This document shows, one piece after another, positions 34,781-43,623 of a stretch of 64,000 bases of DNA (its first letter is position 1; each line of letters begins with the position of its first letter). The position numbers and the translations under genes were made by a program. The notes below the pieces were generated by a model. That model was not told the origin of the DNA. It searched no databases and worked only from the letters and a program-made list of their open reading frames with translations. Source of the stretch: PHAA01 sp034927445 (lineage in GTDB: Bacteria; Bacillota; Syntrophomonadia; Syntrophomonadales; Syntrophomonadaceae); assembly GCA_034927445.1 (NCBI GenBank), contig JAYFPZ010000003.1:193789-257788 (forward strand). The letters run 5' to 3'.

Positions 34781-34875
34781 AAAAAAACCAATATCTTTAT
34801 GAATGAGCCAAACTAATTCACAAAAATATCGGTTTTTTTAGAGCCGCCTGTAAAGGTCTCTCTTTAATCAACCAA
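34781..34875 (-). promoter_or_regulatory. Leader element E6
   Basis: GGTTGATTAAAGAGAGACC, small hairpin AGAG..CTCT (covarying A-U pair), then AAACCGATATTTTTGTG pairing with CATAAAGATATTGGTT and seven T. It lies 22 nt downstream of a TTGACA/TATAAT promoter. Confidence 0.8.
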
Positions 34876-34897
34876 TTATTTAATTTATTTGAGTATA

Positions 34898-34927
34898 ATT
34901 ATAAACCCAAAACCAAATTTATGTCAA
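34898..34927 (-). promoter_or_regulatory. Sigma-A promoter for DUF2294 copy 2 / dehydrogenase copy 2 unit
   Basis: TTGACA (34922-34927) and TATAAT (34898-34903), 18-nt spacer, minus strand. Confidence 0.85.
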
Positions 34928-34939
34928 TAAAATGGATCT

Positions 34940-34968
34940 AAAAACCAACCAGCCAATTGGCTGGTTGG
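34940..34968 (-). terminator. Intrinsic terminator after the 42-residue gene
   Basis: CCAACCAGCC-AATT-GGCTGGTTGG (34945-34968) is a perfect 10-bp stem followed by TTTTT on the minus strand. Confidence 0.85.
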
Positions 34969-34983
34969 ACGGACACTAAAATT

Positions 34984-35112
34984 TTAAAGACATTCGTTTA
35001 CCCGTTTTTTTAATTGGCTGGGTTTCTTCGAATTAACAGTAGATTCCAAATTTAAGCTCTCATCTTGATTTTGAATTAAATCTTGATTAGATTTTTTCTG
35101 TTTATTAGCCAT
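34984..35112 (-). CDS. 42-residue hydrophilic small protein
   Basis: A short gene starting MANKQKKSNQDLIQNQDESL and ending in KKRVNECL, TAA at 34984. AAGGAGG lies 8 nt before ATG 35112 and a perfect terminator follows the stop, which together support expression. It is rich in Gln, Asn, Lys and Ser with one C-terminal cysteine; no family recognised. In position and composition it resembles a small acid-soluble or other spore/stress protein, but no signature proves that. Confidence 0.65.
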   Translation of the reverse strand: MANKQKKSNQDLIQNQDESLNLESTVNSKKPSQLKKRVNECL

Positions 35113-35208
35113 ATTATTTGCCTCCTTATGAGATATTAATAATAGTTTTACCTCAATTGAAGGAAATATTAATTAATCTAAAACCTTATCTGGCAATAAT
35201 TTGTAATT

Positions 35209-35619
35209 TTATTGCGGCGGGACAAAATAAACCTCATCCCCGCGATAATCAAAAAACTCGCTCAATTTCCAATACACGCCGCGGGATAACCGCGTATCGG
35301 CCTCCCATTTATAAGTAATGTAGGGTACATCTCCTTTGAAATATAGTTTTAACTCATGATCCAATACCATTTCCTGTAGATCATGAAAAACCAGTCGGAG
35401 CGGAAGCTCATTCTCCACAATGCCAGAGGCCAGGTAGGGCACATCCTCTACCAGCACCGGGTTTTCGTCATTTTCCATTTTTATCGCATAACTTCCATCC
35501 TCTTTACGGATGAGATTCCTGGCCAAAACGTTGACAATCTGACGCCGGAACATCTCAGCCTGACCAAAATACCATTTTCCGTTGGCTTTTATCGTAATGT
35601 CCTGTTCAAGCACATTCAT
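35209..35619 (-). CDS. DUF1285-like conserved protein
   Basis: About 136 residues from ATG 35619, chosen for AAGGAGG 8 nt upstream; an open frame extends to 35730 but lacks a ribosome site. The N-terminal half resembles DUF1285: ANGKWYFGQAEMFRRQIVN, then DGSYAIKM and VLVEDVPYLA. The function of the family is unknown. It follows the aminotransferase-reductase fusion gene by 125 nt on the same strand. Confidence 0.65.
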   Translation of the reverse strand: MNVLEQDITIKANGKWYFGQAEMFRRQIVNVLARNLIRKEDGSYAIKMENDENPVLVEDVPYLASGIVENELPLRLVFHDLQEMVLDHELKLYFKGDVPYITYKWEADTRLSRGVYWKLSEFFDYRGDEVYFVPPQ

Positions 35620-35744
35620 TTCCTTTACCTCCTTAAAATATATGCCGGTTCTGCGCTTGTAAAATTCCACGGCAGCAAACGCAGAATGATCAATATTTTC
35701 TTTCGATACAAGTAAAGTAAATTCCTGCACCCCCAGGTATTTTA

Positions 35745-38426
35745 TTACATGTTCTCGGCCTGTTTGAACTGCAGCGAATTGCGATATATTTTTTCCATAT
35801 CCCGCTCGTCAATTTCGTGGTTGCCCATCCTCAACCCCGCCAAACCAAATCCGTGCTTGCTTGCCAACTGACGCAGGTACTGAACAACCTCCAATGACAA
35901 TTTATTGCCGATGCTGTAATCCCGGCAGTCACCTTCCAAAGCTAATAAAACCGTTTCAGATAAACAGGCCAGGTTAACCCCGTCGCGATAACCCAGATTA
36001 GGGCCAAAACAAATTGAATCGGGATACTGGACGAGTCCCCCTTCCAGGATTAAAACATCATCCCGCTGTTCGCATACCTCGGGAGCCACATCCGCAGGCC
36101 GGGCTACATCACATACCACCGCCCCCGAGCGCAGGTCTTCAGCATGGATTAAATAGTCCGGGCTGTTGCTGGCAGCCACTATCAGATCACATTCAGGTAA
36201 TTTATTGCCGATATCAGTACTGATTTCCAGCGGACAGGCGATTCCCAGGTAATCACAGACTTCACTGATAAATTCAAGTGACAGTTTATCACCATCCATG
36301 ATCCGGCTTATATATTTACGGGCAGTTTCTTCATCCTTCCGGCACAGAATATTTATCAATTTGCTCAGCCAGAGGCTCATTCCGTCCCTTTCGCCGTTTA
36401 ACATTCGAGTCCGGGCGTAATCGAATATATCACGGGCCAGTGAATTAAGGCGAAGTTTGCTGCTGGTAGGATGCTGGGGACTGCCAAACAGGGTAATCTG
36501 GCATAACCTTTCCGATACCATCAGGGCGCAGGCCCGGCCAATAGAGCCATTTGCTCCTACTACTCCGCCGTGGGCGGCAATCGGCTCAATATACATCTTT
36601 CTCGCTCCCAGGAATAGTGCTTCAACCGCCATTAGGGTAGTGAAACTGTTGCCGCTGGTGATGGCCACACCTCTCCCGGTTACTGATTTGCCGCCTTTGG
36701 TAACTACCGAGGTAAGCGCCCCCAGTCCTACTATTTCCGCCCCCAGGTCGCGTCCCATATCCACCGCCCGGGCGATTATATCTACCACCTCTTCATTGGG
36801 GAGGTTCATCATTTCCCGGGCACCTAGCGGCACCCCGATTAACCAGCCTTCAGCTATATCCCCGTGGGCAGATCTTATAGCCGGCATATAGCATACGATT
36901 CCGGGATCACGGGTTTGACTTTCCCACTGCATATGCTCATAGAGCTGAGCGCGGCTGTAGCTGATAAAGGAAGGATTATTTATAATTACATCCTCCGGGG
37001 CGGGATAGTGGATGATGAAAGCAAACCTTTTACTGGGTTTCTCACCCGGTTTTAGCCCAGACCCTTTGGTGCTGCGGCTAAATTGCCGGTAATCGCCGAT
37101 TACAGTTGGCCGCCGTATGTCATTAATGAGATAACGGTAAAGGTTGGCATAATCCTGATTGTTCAGGATCTGACAGACCACCTCCAAGGCCTCCAGGACC
37201 CGGTCAATCTCGGCATAACTAATGGTTAAAGTGGGTTCCAGTCTTAAAGTCATGGAGTTATTAAGAAACGGGGCCAAACGAATCTGATATACATTGAGCA
37301 GGAAGCCGGCAATCAGAGCGGTAAATCCTCCCTGGTCCTCTATATAAGCCATTTCATAGGAGCCCGTATCTCTCATGGACTTAAATTCAATTCCCGCCAT
37401 CAGACCTTGCCCGCGTACTTCTTTGACGACATCGGGGTAATTCTCTCCCAACAGCTTTACTCCCGCCAGGAGATAATCCCCTTTCTCCTTTATTTCGCGG
37501 ACAAACCTCTGGTCATTACGGCATAATTCCTCCATAACCGCGATTCCCACCGCACAGGTTACATTATTATTGGCAAAGGTCGAGCTGTGCAGCATGCCAA
37601 AGTCATCATTCCATATCCGGGGTGAACTCAGGCATACTCCCAGCGGCAGCAGTCCCCCTCCCAAAGCCTTGGCCAGAAGCACTATATCCGGTTCCAAACC
37701 GGCATGTTCACAGGCAAAGAGTTTGCCCGTACGACCCAGGCCGGTCTGGATCTCATCAACTATAAATATAACTCCAAATTCACGGCATAGCTTTTGGGCA
37801 GCCTGCAAATATTCTATTTGCCCGACCACAACCCCGCCTTCACCCTGAACCGGTTCAATGATAAAAGCCGCAACATTTTCCCTATACTCTTCTAGAACCT
37901 TGCGCAGACCTTCGGCATCATTATACGGCACTCGCAGAAAGCCCGGCGCCGGCGCCCGGAAAGGGGTTTGATAGGAATTCTTGCCGGTCGCCGATAACGA
38001 ACCGAGAGTTTTGCCATGAAAGCTGTTGGCGGCAGATATTATATATTCGCGCCCGGTACTGGAGCGGGCCAATTTGAATGCCGCTTCCACCGCTTCGGTG
38101 CCGCTCTGGCAGAAGGTGGCGTAACACAAGTCCCCCGGCGAGCATTCGGCCAGGATATTAGCCAGCCGCAGCGCTTCGACCGGCAGCGAAGGCTGGACCA
38201 GGCTGGGCAGTTTACGGTTTCGCGCCTCCATAAGGGCATCCCATACAAAATCAGGATTATAGCCAAATGGAACCGCACCATACTGAGCAATAAAATCCAA
38301 ATAACGGGTCCCGCTATCATCTTGCAAATAACTGCCTTCCCCCTGGGTATAGGTCTTGTCAAGCTGAAAGGTTCCCAGTACATCTCTCAGGGTGGGGTTA
38401 AGCAAATTATCTCTTTGAACGATCAT
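35745..38426 (-). CDS. Class III aminotransferase fused to acyl-ACP reductase-like domain
   Basis: About 893 residues. The first 430 are a class III PLP aminotransferase (ornithine/GABA type): GTEAVEAAFKLAR, FIVDEIQTGLGRTG and the Schiff-base lysine in LLAKALGGGL. The remainder, from about 470, resembles the long-chain acyl-ACP reductase (AAR)/NAD-binding family: GLGALTSVVTKGGKSVTGRG, ITSGNSFTTL, the cofactor loop GANGSIGRA and a C-terminal VVCDVARPADV. A start at 38426 is set by AAAGGAGGAGCTTG. The fusion suggests aldehyde or amine channelling between the two sites, but this is inference. Confidence 0.82.
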   Translation of the reverse strand: MIVQRDNLLNPTLRDVLGTFQLDKTYTQGEGSYLQDDSGTRYLDFIAQYGAVPFGYNPDFVWDALMEARNRKLPSLVQPSLPVEALRLANILAECSPGDLCYATFCQSGTEAVEAAFKLARSSTGREYIISAANSFHGKTLGSLSATGKNSYQTPFRAPAPGFLRVPYNDAEGLRKVLEEYRENVAAFIIEPVQGEGGVVVGQIEYLQAAQKLCREFGVIFIVDEIQTGLGRTGKLFACEHAGLEPDIVLLAKALGGGLLPLGVCLSSPRIWNDDFGMLHSSTFANNNVTCAVGIAVMEELCRNDQRFVREIKEKGDYLLAGVKLLGENYPDVVKEVRGQGLMAGIEFKSMRDTGSYEMAYIEDQGGFTALIAGFLLNVYQIRLAPFLNNSMTLRLEPTLTISYAEIDRVLEALEVVCQILNNQDYANLYRYLINDIRRPTVIGDYRQFSRSTKGSGLKPGEKPSKRFAFIIHYPAPEDVIINNPSFISYSRAQLYEHMQWESQTRDPGIVCYMPAIRSAHGDIAEGWLIGVPLGAREMMNLPNEEVVDIIARAVDMGRDLGAEIVGLGALTSVVTKGGKSVTGRGVAITSGNSFTTLMAVEALFLGARKMYIEPIAAHGGVVGANGSIGRACALMVSERLCQITLFGSPQHPTSSKLRLNSLARDIFDYARTRMLNGERDGMSLWLSKLINILCRKDEETARKYISRIMDGDKLSLEFISEVCDYLGIACPLEISTDIGNKLPECDLIVAASNSPDYLIHAEDLRSGAVVCDVARPADVAPEVCEQRDDVLILEGGLVQYPDSICFGPNLGYRDGVNLACLSETVLLALEGDCRDYSIGNKLSLEVVQYLRQLASKHGFGLAGLRMGNHEIDERDMEKIYRNSLQFKQAENM

Positions 38427-38475
38427 CAAGCTCCTCCTTTGTGCACAGATTTGTGCAATTAACATGGTTACATTT

Positions 38476-38503
38476 ATTCTATATACATTCCAGCTTTTGT
38501 CAA
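38476..38503 (-). promoter_or_regulatory. Promoter for the aminotransferase fusion gene
   Basis: TTGACA (38498-38503) and TAGAAT (38476-38481) with a 16-nt spacer on the minus strand, about 50 nt before the start codon. Confidence 0.7.
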
Positions 38504-38636
38504 ACCCCAAAAAGTTATGATAATCCAAGGATTAGTCCCATAATAACAGCTATAAACCCGCCAAAATGCATTTTACGATCTGCAGACAGATAATAATCCC
38601 CCAATTTAGACCATTTTTTACCATAAGAAAAGCTGG

Positions 38637-38665
38637 TTGCCAGCAACTCCAAGCAGAGCTATAAT
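38637..38665 (+). promoter_or_regulatory. Promoter for the RarD-like gene
   Basis: TTGCCA (38637-38642) and TATAAT (38660-38665) with a 17-nt spacer on the plus strand, 36 nt before ATG 38702. Confidence 0.7.
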
Positions 38666-38701
38666 AATCAGTATTCCAGGGCAGGAGCAGGCATCGCAAT
38701 A

Positions 38702-39649
38702 ATGAACTTAAGACAGACTAACGAACAAGTAAAGGGAATAATATTTGGTTTTTCAGCTTATGCGCTATGGGGCATTCTCCCCTTGTATTGGAAGCTGCTG
38801 CAGTCGGTATCATCAACTGAAATATTGGCGCATCGGGTGGTCTGGGCCTTTATATTTCTGCTGGTCATCCTGGCCTTAACCGGAAAACTTTCCTCCTTTT
38901 TCAAAGAGTTGCAAGCTCTATTAAATCAGCCGCCAAAACTCATCGGCATCTTGATGGCAACCATACTGTTAAATCTAAATTGGTTTACCTACATATGGGC
39001 GGTTAACCACAACCATATCGTTCAATCCAGTCTGGGCTATTACATTAATCCTTTGATGAGCGTCCTGCTGGGCATATTTTTCCTGGATGAACGCCTGTCA
39101 CTATGGCAGGTGGCCGCTTTTATTCTCGCCGCCCTGGGAGTGCTCAGCCTTACGATTCAATATGGAAGCTTCCCCTGGATAGCATTTTTCCTGGCCGTAA
39201 CTTTTGCCATCTACGGGTTGTTTAAAAAAGTAATTAATATCGGCTCCATAAACGGCTTAACCCTGGAGACTTTGCTTTCGTTCTTCGGCGCTCTGCCTTA
39301 TTTGATTTATCTTTGCAACACCGGCAACAGTGCTTTTCAATTTAATTTATCAGCCACCACCTGGCTGCTGATAGGTGCAGGGGCAGTGACTGCCACCCCG
39401 CTGCTCCTGTTTGCGGCCGGCACCCGACGGCTGCCCCTCTTTGCCATTGGCTTTCTGCAGTATGTAAGCCCCACTACCAGCCTCATCCTGGGCGTTCTGG
39501 TTTTTCATGAGCCCTTTACGGCCGGACATCTGCTTTCCTTCATGGTTATTTGGACAAGTCTGATTATTTTCTCTTTATCCCGAACTAGTCTCTTTATTAA
39601 ATTGGAAGCAAAGATTGCATTAAAGCGAAGCGTTCACCTAAATCAATAG
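38702..39649 (+). CDS. RarD family EamA-type permease
   Basis: 315 residues, ten hydrophobic segments in the two EamA halves. The RarD signature is clear: GFSAYALWGILPLYWKLL, AHRVVWAF and NWFTYIWAVNHNHIVQSSLG. Family members are drug/metabolite transporters; RarD was linked to chloramphenicol sensitivity in Pseudomonas. It is monocistronic, divergent from the aminotransferase fusion gene, with a weak ribosome site. Confidence 0.9.
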   Translation: MNLRQTNEQVKGIIFGFSAYALWGILPLYWKLLQSVSSTEILAHRVVWAFIFLLVILALTGKLSSFFKELQALLNQPPKLIGILMATILLNLNWFTYIWAVNHNHIVQSSLGYYINPLMSVLLGIFFLDERLSLWQVAAFILAALGVLSLTIQYGSFPWIAFFLAVTFAIYGLFKKVINIGSINGLTLETLLSFFGALPYLIYLCNTGNSAFQFNLSATTWLLIGAGAVTATPLLLFAAGTRRLPLFAIGFLQYVSPTTSLILGVLVFHEPFTAGHLLSFMVIWTSLIIFSLSRTSLFIKLEAKIALKRSVHLNQ

Positions 39650-39689
39650 TACCGCTCTATTTAGTATCCCCTGATCTGGAAAATTATAC

Positions 39690-39718
39690 TTGACTATAAA
39701 TGAATGATCGTTTATTAT
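39690..39718 (+). promoter_or_regulatory. tetR promoter overlapped by candidate operator
   Basis: TTGACT (39690-39695) and TATTAT (39713-39718), 17-nt spacer. TGAATGATCGTTTA (39701-39714) fills the spacer and reappears, inverted with one mismatch, before lon at 40350-40363, as expected of a TetR-type repressor site. Confidence 0.7.
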
Positions 39719-39735
39719 TAATTCAAGGTGAGACT

Positions 39736-40299
39736 ATGAGAAGAAAAGATGACCGCAAACAACAGAATATCAAACAGGCCGTGATCAAATTGATTCTCGC
39801 TGAGGGGTTTCAAGGGGCTTCTATATCCAAAATCGCTAAAGAAGCCGGTGTCTCCCCTGCTACCGTATATATTTATTACGATAACAAGGATGCCATGCTC
39901 CTGGATATCTACCGGGAGTACTACGATGAAGTAGATAATTATCTGGGCAGACAGGTAAAACAGGAAATGACGGGAGAGCAGTTCATTGAGAGCCTGATCC
40001 GAGCCTATTATCAATACATTATGGAATACGATGAAATATTCTATTTTGTGGAGCAGTTCTCCAGCTGTCCGGCCTTGAACTGCCGATGTAAGACCAAACA
40101 GGACAGTTCACGTTTGAGCCATATGCTCGAAGATTTCAAGCGCCAACAGGTTATCAAAAATGTTGACAATGCCAGCATTAACGCCATAATGTTCGATCCG
40201 GTCAAAAGTATCGCGATCCGCTATCAGGGCCGCTCCTCCGAAGCCGATACCATGCTTGACGACCTGATCAAAATGATCCAGGATGCACTGTTGAAGTAA
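39736..40299 (+). CDS. TetR/AcrR family transcriptional regulator
   Basis: About 187 residues. N-terminal helix-turn-helix KIAKEAGVSPATVYIYYDNKDAML; the ligand domain is generic and contains a CNCR-like pair (NCRCKTKQ). ATG 39736 is preceded by AAGGTGAG at a good distance, whereas ATG 39700 lies inside the promoter. It precedes lon by 91 nt, and a copy of the operator candidate lies in that gap, so it probably represses itself and lon. The effector is unknown. Confidence 0.88.
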   Translation: MRRKDDRKQQNIKQAVIKLILAEGFQGASISKIAKEAGVSPATVYIYYDNKDAMLLDIYREYYDEVDNYLGRQVKQEMTGEQFIESLIRAYYQYIMEYDEIFYFVEQFSSCPALNCRCKTKQDSSRLSHMLEDFKRQQVIKNVDNASINAIMFDPVKSIAIRYQGRSSEADTMLDDLIKMIQDALLK

Positions 40300-40349
40300 T
40301 CAAAACTCGCTTGCCGGGATAAAAAATTATCCCTTATTGGCCTTATTAT

Positions 40350-40363
40350 TAAATGATCATTCA
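40350..40363. promoter_or_regulatory. Candidate TetR operator before lon
   Basis: TAAATGATCATTCA, reverse complement TGAATGATCATTTA, differs by one base from the site in the tetR promoter. It contains the palindrome AATGATCATT. Confidence 0.65.
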
Positions 40364-40399
40364 CTTTTTTATGAAGGTGGATAGAAAGGAATGAATTAT

Positions 40400-42769
40400 A
40401 TGAACCATAACGAAGAGAAAAACAGACTAAAAGTGATCCCCGCTGCAGACATTATTTTGCTGCCGGGAATGGAATACACCCTGGCCTTTCGGGGCGACTC
40501 CTATCATACTTTATTGTCCGATGATGATACCGCCATCGCATTGGCTTTAAAACAGAATTTTAATCAGAAGTCGCTGACCGAGGCTGATTTTTACCAGGTC
40601 GGTACCCTGGTTAAAGTTCTCCAGGTGGAGAAAAAGGAACAGCATGCTCTCGCCAAGATCAAGGTAATTGATCGGGTGGAGGTCAAGGGTCTGACCTTTG
40701 AGGATGCGACCATTTGGGCTGACTATGAGTTGGCTCCCGATATTGTCGATCTGGATTTAAAAAGCCAGGAAGAAATGCTAGTTTACATTAAGAACCTGGT
40801 GCATGAAATCGGCAACATATTTAAAGGTTCGGAATCTTTTATCAAAGCCTTCGATAATGAAAAAAACCTCAATGGGTTGATGGGACAGATTGGCCAATAT
40901 CTGCGTATCTCCAATGATGAGAAGCAGGCCTTCATTGAAACCAGATCGTTAAAGCAAAGGTGCCTGCAGTTTATGGACCATCTTATGAAGCAAAAAGAAT
41001 CCATCAAATTGCAGATCGAAATGGCCGAGAAATTCAGCGAAAAGGCCAATAAAGCCCATCGTGAATCGGTTTTGCGGGAACAACTGAAGAACATCCAGGA
41101 AGAATTAAACGAGGGCAGCCCCAAGGGTGACAAAAACTATCGCCAAATGATTGAAAATGCGGGTATGCCTCCGGAAGTCCTGAAAACAGCATTGGATGAG
41201 CTGTCCAAGTTTGAGAGCCAGAACCCCAGCAGCCCTGATTATAATATAATCCGCAATTATCTGGATATTTTGGTGGAACTGCCCTGGCGCTCAGGAGAAA
41301 CCAAAGAGATTGATCTGATTGAAGCCAGAAAAATACTGGATGACCAGCATTATGGACTGGATAAGGTCAAGGACCGTATCATTCAATATCTGGCGGTAAT
41401 GAAGCTGAAGAAAGATAAAAAAGGGTCCATAATTCTGTTGGTAGGCCCTCCCGGAACCGGTAAAACCAGTCTCGGCAAGAGCATCGCCGAAGCCTTGGAC
41501 CGGAAATACATCCGGGTAAGCCTGGGTGGGATTAAGGATGAAGCCGAAATCCGCGGCCACCGCCGCACTTATATCGGCGCCCTGCCTGGCCGGATCATTC
41601 AAAACCTCAGAAAAGCCGGGACCAAAAATCCGGTGTTTGTCCTGGATGAAATCGACAAGCTGATGGCAGCCTATAACGGAGACCCCGCCAGCGCTCTGCT
41701 GGAGGTATTGGATCCCGAGCAGAACAACAGCTTCACCGATCATTACCTGGAAGTACCCTATGATCTTTCCGAGATATTTTTCATCGCCACGGCCAATTCG
41801 GTTGAGACCATACCAGGGCCGCTGCTGGACCGCATGGAGGTAATACCCGTATCCAGCTATACCGCCAATGAAAAATATCATATTGCCAAAGATCATCTGG
41901 TTCCGTTGGTCCTGGAGGAACATGGACTGACTCCGGAAATGCTGATAATTGAGGATGAGGCTCTTAAAAATATAATCACTGATTATACCCGGGAGGCCGG
42001 GGTAAGAAACCTGCGCCGGCAGATAGCCACCATTGCCCGGGTGTCTTCGGAGAAAATAGTATCCGGGAAAGTCGAGATTCCCTATACGGTAACGGCCGGC
42101 CTGCTGGAAGAGATAGTAGGTAATAAATTAACCCGCCATGATATGGCGCAGTTGGATAATCCCCCCGGAGTAGCCACCGGTTTGGCCTGGACCCCGGTGG
42201 GCGGAGAAATCCTCTTTATTGAAGGAACTGATATGCCGGGCAGCGGCCAATTGATCCTGACCGGCCAACTGGGGGATGTCATGAAAGAGTCGGCCAAAAT
42301 CTCGCTGAGTCTGGTTAAATCCAGGTTGGCCTTGAGCAGCTTGAACTTCAACTTTAAGGAAAAGGACCTGCATATTCACGTCCCTTCGGGCGCAGTACCC
42401 AAAGACGGCCCTTCGGCCGGAGTGGCACTGTTCACCGCTATAGCTTCTCTGATTACCGGAATCAAGGTTGATTCCAAGCTGGCCCTGACCGGTGAAATAA
42501 CCCTACGGGGTGCGGTCCTGCCGGTAGGCGGCATTAAAGAAAAATTGCTGGCCGCTCATCGGGCCGGGATTAAAAAAGTGCTGATTCCCAAGGAAAATGT
42601 AAGCGATCTCAAAGAGCTGCCGGATGAAGTAAGAACCCAGTTGGAAATCAAACCGGTGGAGGTTATCGAGGAGGTTCTGCAGGAAACCCTGGGTATTAAC
42701 CTCCCGACCCCGGACATAGTTAAATCTGGAATCATGCCGGAAGATCATGGCCGGACCTCAGTGATATAA
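40400..42769 (+). CDS. lon: ATP-dependent protease Lon
   Basis: About 789 residues, full-length LonA. An N-terminal substrate domain with a coiled-coil (about 180-250) is followed by AAA+ with GPPGTGKTS and VFVLDEIDKL, and the proteolytic domain with catalytic serine in PKDGPSAGVA and lysine in GGIKEKLLAA. It degrades misfolded and regulatory proteins in the cytoplasm. Start: ATG 40400 has AAAGGA 9 nt upstream, better than ATG 40391. A strong terminator follows. Control by the upstream TetR protein is likely. Confidence 0.97.
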   Translation: MNHNEEKNRLKVIPAADIILLPGMEYTLAFRGDSYHTLLSDDDTAIALALKQNFNQKSLTEADFYQVGTLVKVLQVEKKEQHALAKIKVIDRVEVKGLTFEDATIWADYELAPDIVDLDLKSQEEMLVYIKNLVHEIGNIFKGSESFIKAFDNEKNLNGLMGQIGQYLRISNDEKQAFIETRSLKQRCLQFMDHLMKQKESIKLQIEMAEKFSEKANKAHRESVLREQLKNIQEELNEGSPKGDKNYRQMIENAGMPPEVLKTALDELSKFESQNPSSPDYNIIRNYLDILVELPWRSGETKEIDLIEARKILDDQHYGLDKVKDRIIQYLAVMKLKKDKKGSIILLVGPPGTGKTSLGKSIAEALDRKYIRVSLGGIKDEAEIRGHRRTYIGALPGRIIQNLRKAGTKNPVFVLDEIDKLMAAYNGDPASALLEVLDPEQNNSFTDHYLEVPYDLSEIFFIATANSVETIPGPLLDRMEVIPVSSYTANEKYHIAKDHLVPLVLEEHGLTPEMLIIEDEALKNIITDYTREAGVRNLRRQIATIARVSSEKIVSGKVEIPYTVTAGLLEEIVGNKLTRHDMAQLDNPPGVATGLAWTPVGGEILFIEGTDMPGSGQLILTGQLGDVMKESAKISLSLVKSRLALSSLNFNFKEKDLHIHVPSGAVPKDGPSAGVALFTAIASLITGIKVDSKLALTGEITLRGAVLPVGGIKEKLLAAHRAGIKKVLIPKENVSDLKELPDEVRTQLEIKPVEVIEEVLQETLGINLPTPDIVKSGIMPEDHGRTSVI

Positions 42770-42788
42770 TAACTAAGTTATAAATTGT

Positions 42789-42818
42789 GAGGGGGCAGTT
42801 CATGCTGAACGCCCCCTC
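42789..42818 (+). terminator. Intrinsic terminator after lon
   Basis: GAGGGGGC (42789-42796) pairs with GCCCCCTC (42811-42818), with an inner GTTC/GAAC extension, followed by ATTATTATG. The T-tract is broken but the stem is strong. Confidence 0.7.
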
Positions 42819-42924
42819 ATTATTATGACCTCAAATGGCTGGGCCCATAAGAAACCTGCCCTGGCTGGGGTAGTGCTACGCACACTATCCGGCGGTTGGG
42901 TTTGACTGCCCCGAGGTGCCCAGA

Positions 42925-43620
42925 TTAAAAGCAATTCCTCCGCCGTACGTATTCATTGATACATTGCATAAATTTGCAGACTTTGGCCGCATCCTTTTGC
43001 CCCGGCCCCTCTTCTACACCGGTCAAAACATCGACTGCATAGGGATTGGTTTCCGCAACCAGCTCGAGTACATTGGCCGGATTCAAGCCTCCTGCCAGGA
43101 TCAACGGCAGCTTGACCTCCCGGCGGATGGCTTTGAATATGGATAAATCGACCGTCATTCCAGTTCCTCCCGGTTGGGAGACGGTATAGGAGTCAACCAG
43201 CAAAGCGGATATTGGCGTTGCGGCCAAAGCCCGAGCAGCGGCGGCAGGATCGGATAATTCGAAATCACATTTTCCTTCCCGGTCTATGCGTAGAGCCTTT
43301 ATAGTTTTTATTCCCCGCTGATTAAGTTCCTGAGCCAATACCTTGACTTCGCTCAATGTCTCTTGATAATGAAGTTGAATAATATCCGGCCGAGTGGCTT
43401 CAGCTACGTCCAGAACGCTCTCGATTGTCCCCCCGGTTACCACTGCGGAGCTTACAAACGGGGACAGGTTATCTATAAGCTGCCTGGCCTGGGCTTTGGT
43501 AAGGTTCCACGGTACCGGCACCGGGTAATCTACCACAAAACCAACCGCGTGAACCCCGGCCCGCACGCATAATTCCACATCGTGGCTGCTCATCAGACCA
43601 CAAATTTTAACTCTGGTCAT
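42925..43620 (-). CDS. trpF: Phosphoribosylanthranilate isomerase
   Basis: 231 residues, (beta/alpha)8 barrel. It starts MTRVKICGLMS, with IQLHYQE and the phosphate-binding LILAGGLNPANV, and DVLTGVEEGPGQKD. It converts PRA to CdRP, the third dedicated step of tryptophan synthesis. It follows trpC by 3 nt and is the last gene of trpD-trpC-trpF. Confidence 0.95.
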   Translation of the reverse strand: MTRVKICGLMSSHDVELCVRAGVHAVGFVVDYPVPVPWNLTKAQARQLIDNLSPFVSSAVVTGGTIESVLDVAEATRPDIIQLHYQETLSEVKVLAQELNQRGIKTIKALRIDREGKCDFELSDPAAAARALAATPISALLVDSYTVSQPGGTGMTVDLSIFKAIRREVKLPLILAGGLNPANVLELVAETNPYAVDVLTGVEEGPGQKDAAKVCKFMQCINEYVRRRNCF

Positions 43621-43623
43621 ACC

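Noticed and set aside
31515..34875. Assigning the E leaders to a known riboswitch (T-box, c-di-GMP, glycine, PyrR, RAT, ANTAR)
   Set aside because: Key sequence signatures of these classes are missing; for example E4 has AGGTGGCTCG, which only loosely recalls the T-box core, and there is no specifier arm.
38427..38528. N-terminal extension of the aminotransferase fusion
   Set aside because: It passes through the promoter; AAAGGAGGAGCTTG fits the ATG at 38426.
41291..41923. Antisense open frame of about 210 codons inside lon
   Set aside because: Covered by conserved AAA+ coding sequence of lon; no independent evidence.
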